Part shown: one piece after another, positions 5,859 through 7,875 of the stretch
Position numbering within the stretch: the stretch's first letter is position 1
How the letters are laid out: each line of letters starts with the position of its first letter
Origin: Flavobacteriaceae bacterium
GTDB taxonomy: Bacteria; Bacteroidota; Bacteroidia; Flavobacteriales; Flavobacteriaceae
Direction: 5' to 3'
DNA: 7,875 bases
NCBI GenBank assembly: GCA_016780435.1
Contig: JADHLU010000037.1
Span: forward strand, 1 to 7,875
Notes under the pieces: model-generated
The model's database searches: none
The model's input: the letters and a program-made list of their open reading frames with translations, nothing else
Told to the model about the DNA's origin: nothing
Made by a program: the position numbers and the translations under genes

Positions 5859-6899
5859 ATGAAGTTTTATAGCTTGTTGATAAAATCAATAGATAGGCTT
5901 ACCCCGAAAGCCGTTAACATACAGCTGGAAATTCCTGAAAGCCTTACTTCTGTTTTTCACTTTATTCCAGGTCAATACATCACCATAAATCACACTACCA
6001 AAGAAGGTGACGAGCTAAGAAGATCGTACTCCTTATCAAATTTGCCCGGTGAAGGCGCCCTTCAAATAGGGGTTAAAGAGCTCGACAAAGGGGCCACTTT
6101 TTCGGCCATCGCCAATCGAGAACTAAAGCCCGGAGATCGCCTCGAAGTTTCAGCGCCAGAAGGGCGTTTTACCTACGAATCAAAAGACGCGACACGAGTG
6201 ATTGCCCTGGCTGCGGGAAGCGGAATCACTCCGGTTTTAAGCATAGCACGAGCTATACTAGAAACACAAAAGAATAGCAGTTTACTGCTGGTTTATGGAA
6301 ATACCGACGCTTCAAATGTGATGTATGCAGAAACGCTAAAGGGTCTGCAAGAAGGTTACCAAGAGCGCTTGATCTTAAAGCAAGTTTTTTCGCGCAGTAA
6401 TGACGGAGAATACTTCGGCCGAATTGACAAGGCGATTATCAATCATAACCTAAAAGCACAGGGCGGTATTTCGGCTTTTGACCTCGCCTATCTATGTGGC
6501 CCTGAAGCCATGATCAACGAATCCAAGGCCATACTTAGCGCGTCTGGGATGCCCAATGATTCGATTAAATACGAATTGTTTACGGCCTCTTCAGAAGTCG
6601 CCACAATCGACACCGATGGGGCGGTTGAAATTACAGTGATTCTCAACAATCAAACCCATACGCTCAATGGAGCTGCTGATGAGTTCGTGCTTGATTTGCT
6701 GCTAGAAGAAGGTATAGACGCCCCGTATTCCTGTCAGGGCGGAACCTGCAGTAGTTGCATCTGCAAAATCAAAGAAGGCTCTGCCGAAATGGAACGCAAC
6801 CAAGTGCTGACTGACAAGGAAATTGCTGACGGATTCTTGCTTAGCTGTCAAGCTAAGGCCACCTCATCTGCGCTCACTATAGATTTTGACGATGTCTAA
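5859..6899 (+). CDS. PaaE-like NAD(P)H oxidoreductase with FAD and [2Fe-2S] domains
   Basis: This 346-residue soluble protein has three modules that carry electrons from NAD(P)H to an acceptor. The FAD-binding barrel (about 1-105) has RRSYSLSN (54-61). The pyridine-nucleotide domain (about 110-240) has AAGSGITPV (118-126) and YLCGPEAMI (211-219). The C-terminal plant-type ferredoxin domain (about 255-346) has cluster ligands Cys292, Cys297, Cys300 and Cys330 in the C-x4-C-x2-C...C pattern; an extra Cys302 lies beside them. The order and length match PaaE, the reductase of phenylacetyl-CoA epoxidase, and related reductases that serve hydroxylases or desaturases. No other paa gene is in the window, so the partner is unknown and I give no symbol. 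It is divergent from sprE, with its own -7 box, and overlaps the patatin gene end to end by 4 bp. Confidence 0.9.
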   Translation: MKFYSLLIKSIDRLTPKAVNIQLEIPESLTSVFHFIPGQYITINHTTKEGDELRRSYSLSNLPGEGALQIGVKELDKGATFSAIANRELKPGDRLEVSAPEGRFTYESKDATRVIALAAGSGITPVLSIARAILETQKNSSLLLVYGNTDASNVMYAETLKGLQEGYQERLILKQVFSRSNDGEYFGRIDKAIINHNLKAQGGISAFDLAYLCGPEAMINESKAILSASGMPNDSIKYELFTASSEVATIDTDGAVEITVILNNQTHTLNGAADEFVLDLLLEEGIDAPYSCQGGTCSSCICKIKEGSAEMERNQVLTDKEIADGFLLSCQAKATSSALTIDFDDV

Positions 6900-7690
6900 C
6901 CGGCCGAAGATTGGTGTTGACGCTCTAAAAAGGTCTCTATAGCCCTACTGCCCTCTTCATAACCGATGGCATAGGCCTTTTCAATGCCCGATTTGTCGAG
7001 GAATCCGATCTTTTTAAGGCCTTGTGGCTGAATGTAAAAATCACAGCGCTGAAGTTTTTCTTTAGTGCGCGAGTAGATCATAAGGCTGCTTACACGTGCC
7101 GTAATTTGCAGCGCATTTTTCAGGTGCCTGCTAGAAACCGTGGTGAGTTCTGTGGTGTTTGACCCTATGATTCGCTCTGCTTTATCCTCTACAAATTCTA
7201 ACGGAAAATTGCTCAAAATACCTCCGTCTGCATACAGTTGACCTTCAATTTCTACGGGGCTAAAAACAGGGCTAAGTGAGGCCGATGCCAAAAGCGGTTT
7301 TATGAGCGGTCCACTGTTGAATTCGCGCAGATACCCCTCTTGTAAATTGGTGGCAGCCACGTGCAAAGGAAGATTCAGTTCTTTAAAAGAATCATGCATT
7401 AAATAGCCCTTTAACACAGTGTAATACCGATCGGTATCTATCAGCCCAGGCTTGTTACTGCTGAAATAATTGTATCTAAAAAGGGGTGTCTCTTTGAAAA
7501 AAGCCAGCATGTCGTCGGTGCTGTTGCCGTTGCAGAACAAGGCGCCTACAAGTGCTCCTGCACTGGCTCCGGCGACGCGATCGACAGCTAAGCCGTGCTC
7601 TTGAAGGGCCCTTATAAATCCGATGTGCGCCATGCCGCGGATGCCTCCGCCAGATAGAACAAGAGCCGTTTCTGATGCTGAATTATTCAC
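6896..7690 (-). CDS. Patatin-like phospholipase (RssA/YjjU type)
   Basis: This 264-residue protein is a patatin-fold serine lipid hydrolase, probably acting on phospholipid or other acyl esters with a Ser-Asp dyad. All family motifs are present: the oxyanion loop GGGIRG (14-19), the nucleophile elbow GASAG with Ser43, and DGG with catalytic Asp155. No signal peptide or extra domain is visible, so it is likely cytoplasmic or peripheral on the membrane. The size fits stand-alone bacterial patatins such as RssA. The start is GTG at 7690; an in-frame TAA lies four codons upstream, and the first ATG (residue 20) would remove the oxyanion loop. A TAnnTTTG box 4 nt before the GTG suggests leaderless transcription. 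The substrate cannot be read from the sequence. Confidence 0.93.
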   Translation of the reverse strand: MNNSASETALVLSGGGIRGMAHIGFIRALQEHGLAVDRVAGASAGALVGALFCNGNSTDDMLAFFKETPLFRYNYFSSNKPGLIDTDRYYTVLKGYLMHDSFKELNLPLHVAATNLQEGYLREFNSGPLIKPLLASASLSPVFSPVEIEGQLYADGGILSNFPLEFVEDKAERIIGSNTTELTTVSSRHLKNALQITARVSSLMIYSRTKEKLQRCDFYIQPQGLKKIGFLDKSGIEKAYAIGYEEGSRAIETFLERQHQSSAG

Positions 7691-7694
7691 CTGA

Positions 7695-7702
7695 CAAAGT
7701 TA
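7695..7702 (-). promoter_or_regulatory. -7 box abutting the patatin gene start
   Basis: The minus strand reads TAACTTTG, an exact TAnnTTTG match, followed by TCAG and then the GTG at 7690. Transcription would start at about the first codon, so the message is probably leaderless. No -33 TTG is evident. Confidence 0.6.
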
Positions 7703-7759
7703 GAAAATAAAGCCGGCCCGTTAATTTGATCGTAACTTTAGGGCCAAAACTAGTTCGAC

Positions 7760-7875
7760 ATGAGCGATTCGTATTACGACCCCAAAGACCTGAAAAAATT
7801 CAAAAATATAAGCGATTGGAGCGCCCCTTTGGGCGACGCCTTTTTTTCGTACTATCAAAAAGTGTTTGAAGATGG
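7760..7875 (+). CDS. Carboxymuconolactone decarboxylase/AhpD-like protein, 5' part only
   Basis: Only the first 38 codons are present; the gene runs off the right edge. The protein starts MSDSYYDPKDLKKFKNISDW and continues with an FFSYYQKVFED segment. This resembles, from memory, the N-terminus of small carboxymuconolactone decarboxylase-family proteins in which YDPKDLKKF is followed by a helix ending near FEG. One such group is annotated as the peroxidase-like protein found beside arsenosugar biosynthesis genes. The catalytic Cys-x-x-Cys region of AhpD-like proteins would lie just beyond the window, so neither activity nor subgroup can be confirmed. It is divergent from the patatin gene with 69 nt between them. 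TAACTTTA (7733-7740), one mismatch from the -7 consensus, is a weak promoter candidate. Confidence 0.6.
   Translation, partial: MSDSYYDPKDLKKFKNISDWSAPLGDAFFSYYQKVFED

Noticed and set aside
6840..6857. Inverted repeat CTTAGC...GCTAAG near the end of the oxidoreductase gene, considered as its terminator.
   Set aside because: The stem is only 6 bp, has no T-run after it, and lies inside the codons for the fourth cluster cysteine region.
7721..7740. Promoter of the right-edge gene from TTAATTTG or TAACTTTA.
   Set aside because: Each has one mismatch to the -7 consensus and there is no -33 element, so neither is strong enough to list as a site.

Overview
The window looks like chromosome of a Bacteroidota bacterium, most likely of the Flavobacteriia. 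Four things point there: a subunit a of ATP synthase with a signal peptide and a long His-rich periplasmic N-terminal domain; an ATP synthase cluster in the order B-E-F-H-A; a SprE/PorW-type lipoprotein of the type 9 secretion system; and TAnnTTTG promoter -7 boxes before several genes, which otherwise mostly lack Shine-Dalgarno sequences.

Layout. Positions 1-5782 are all transcribed leftwards (minus strand). Reading in the direction of transcription, they hold a sprE/porW-like lipoprotein gene, a small AtpZ/AtpI-family gene that overlaps its 3' end, a second small membrane-protein gene that overlaps the first by 4 nt, a 101-nt gap with its own promoter, and then atpB, atpE, atpF, atpH and the first 173 codons of atpA. 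A perfect 15-bp hairpin lies between atpE and atpF. From 5859 to 6899 a plus-strand gene, divergent from sprE, encodes a PaaE-like flavin/[2Fe-2S] oxidoreductase. It meets a minus-strand patatin-like phospholipase gene tail to tail, with a 4-bp overlap of the two ends (6896-6899). At the right edge a plus-strand gene begins (7760 on) whose first 38 codons resemble a carboxymuconolactone decarboxylase/AhpD-like protein.

How the genes work together. The left three quarters encode the membrane sector and stator of F1Fo ATP synthase (a, c, b, delta), the start of alpha, and two small membrane proteins in the usual place of AtpI/AtpZ assembly factors. The genes for gamma, beta and epsilon are outside the window. 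The overlaps tie a type 9 secretion lipoprotein to the ATP synthase accessory genes by translation. Regulation visible in the sequence includes -7 boxes that almost touch the start codons of sprE and the patatin gene (probable leaderless mRNAs), a separate promoter and a real Shine-Dalgarno before atpB, and the atpE-atpF hairpin, which may help set c-subunit output.

I see no RNA genes, insertion sequences, CRISPR arrays or signs of recent transfer, and no intergenic gap over 300 bases. This is mostly core genome. The points most worth a second look are regulatory and architectural rather than a wholly new system.
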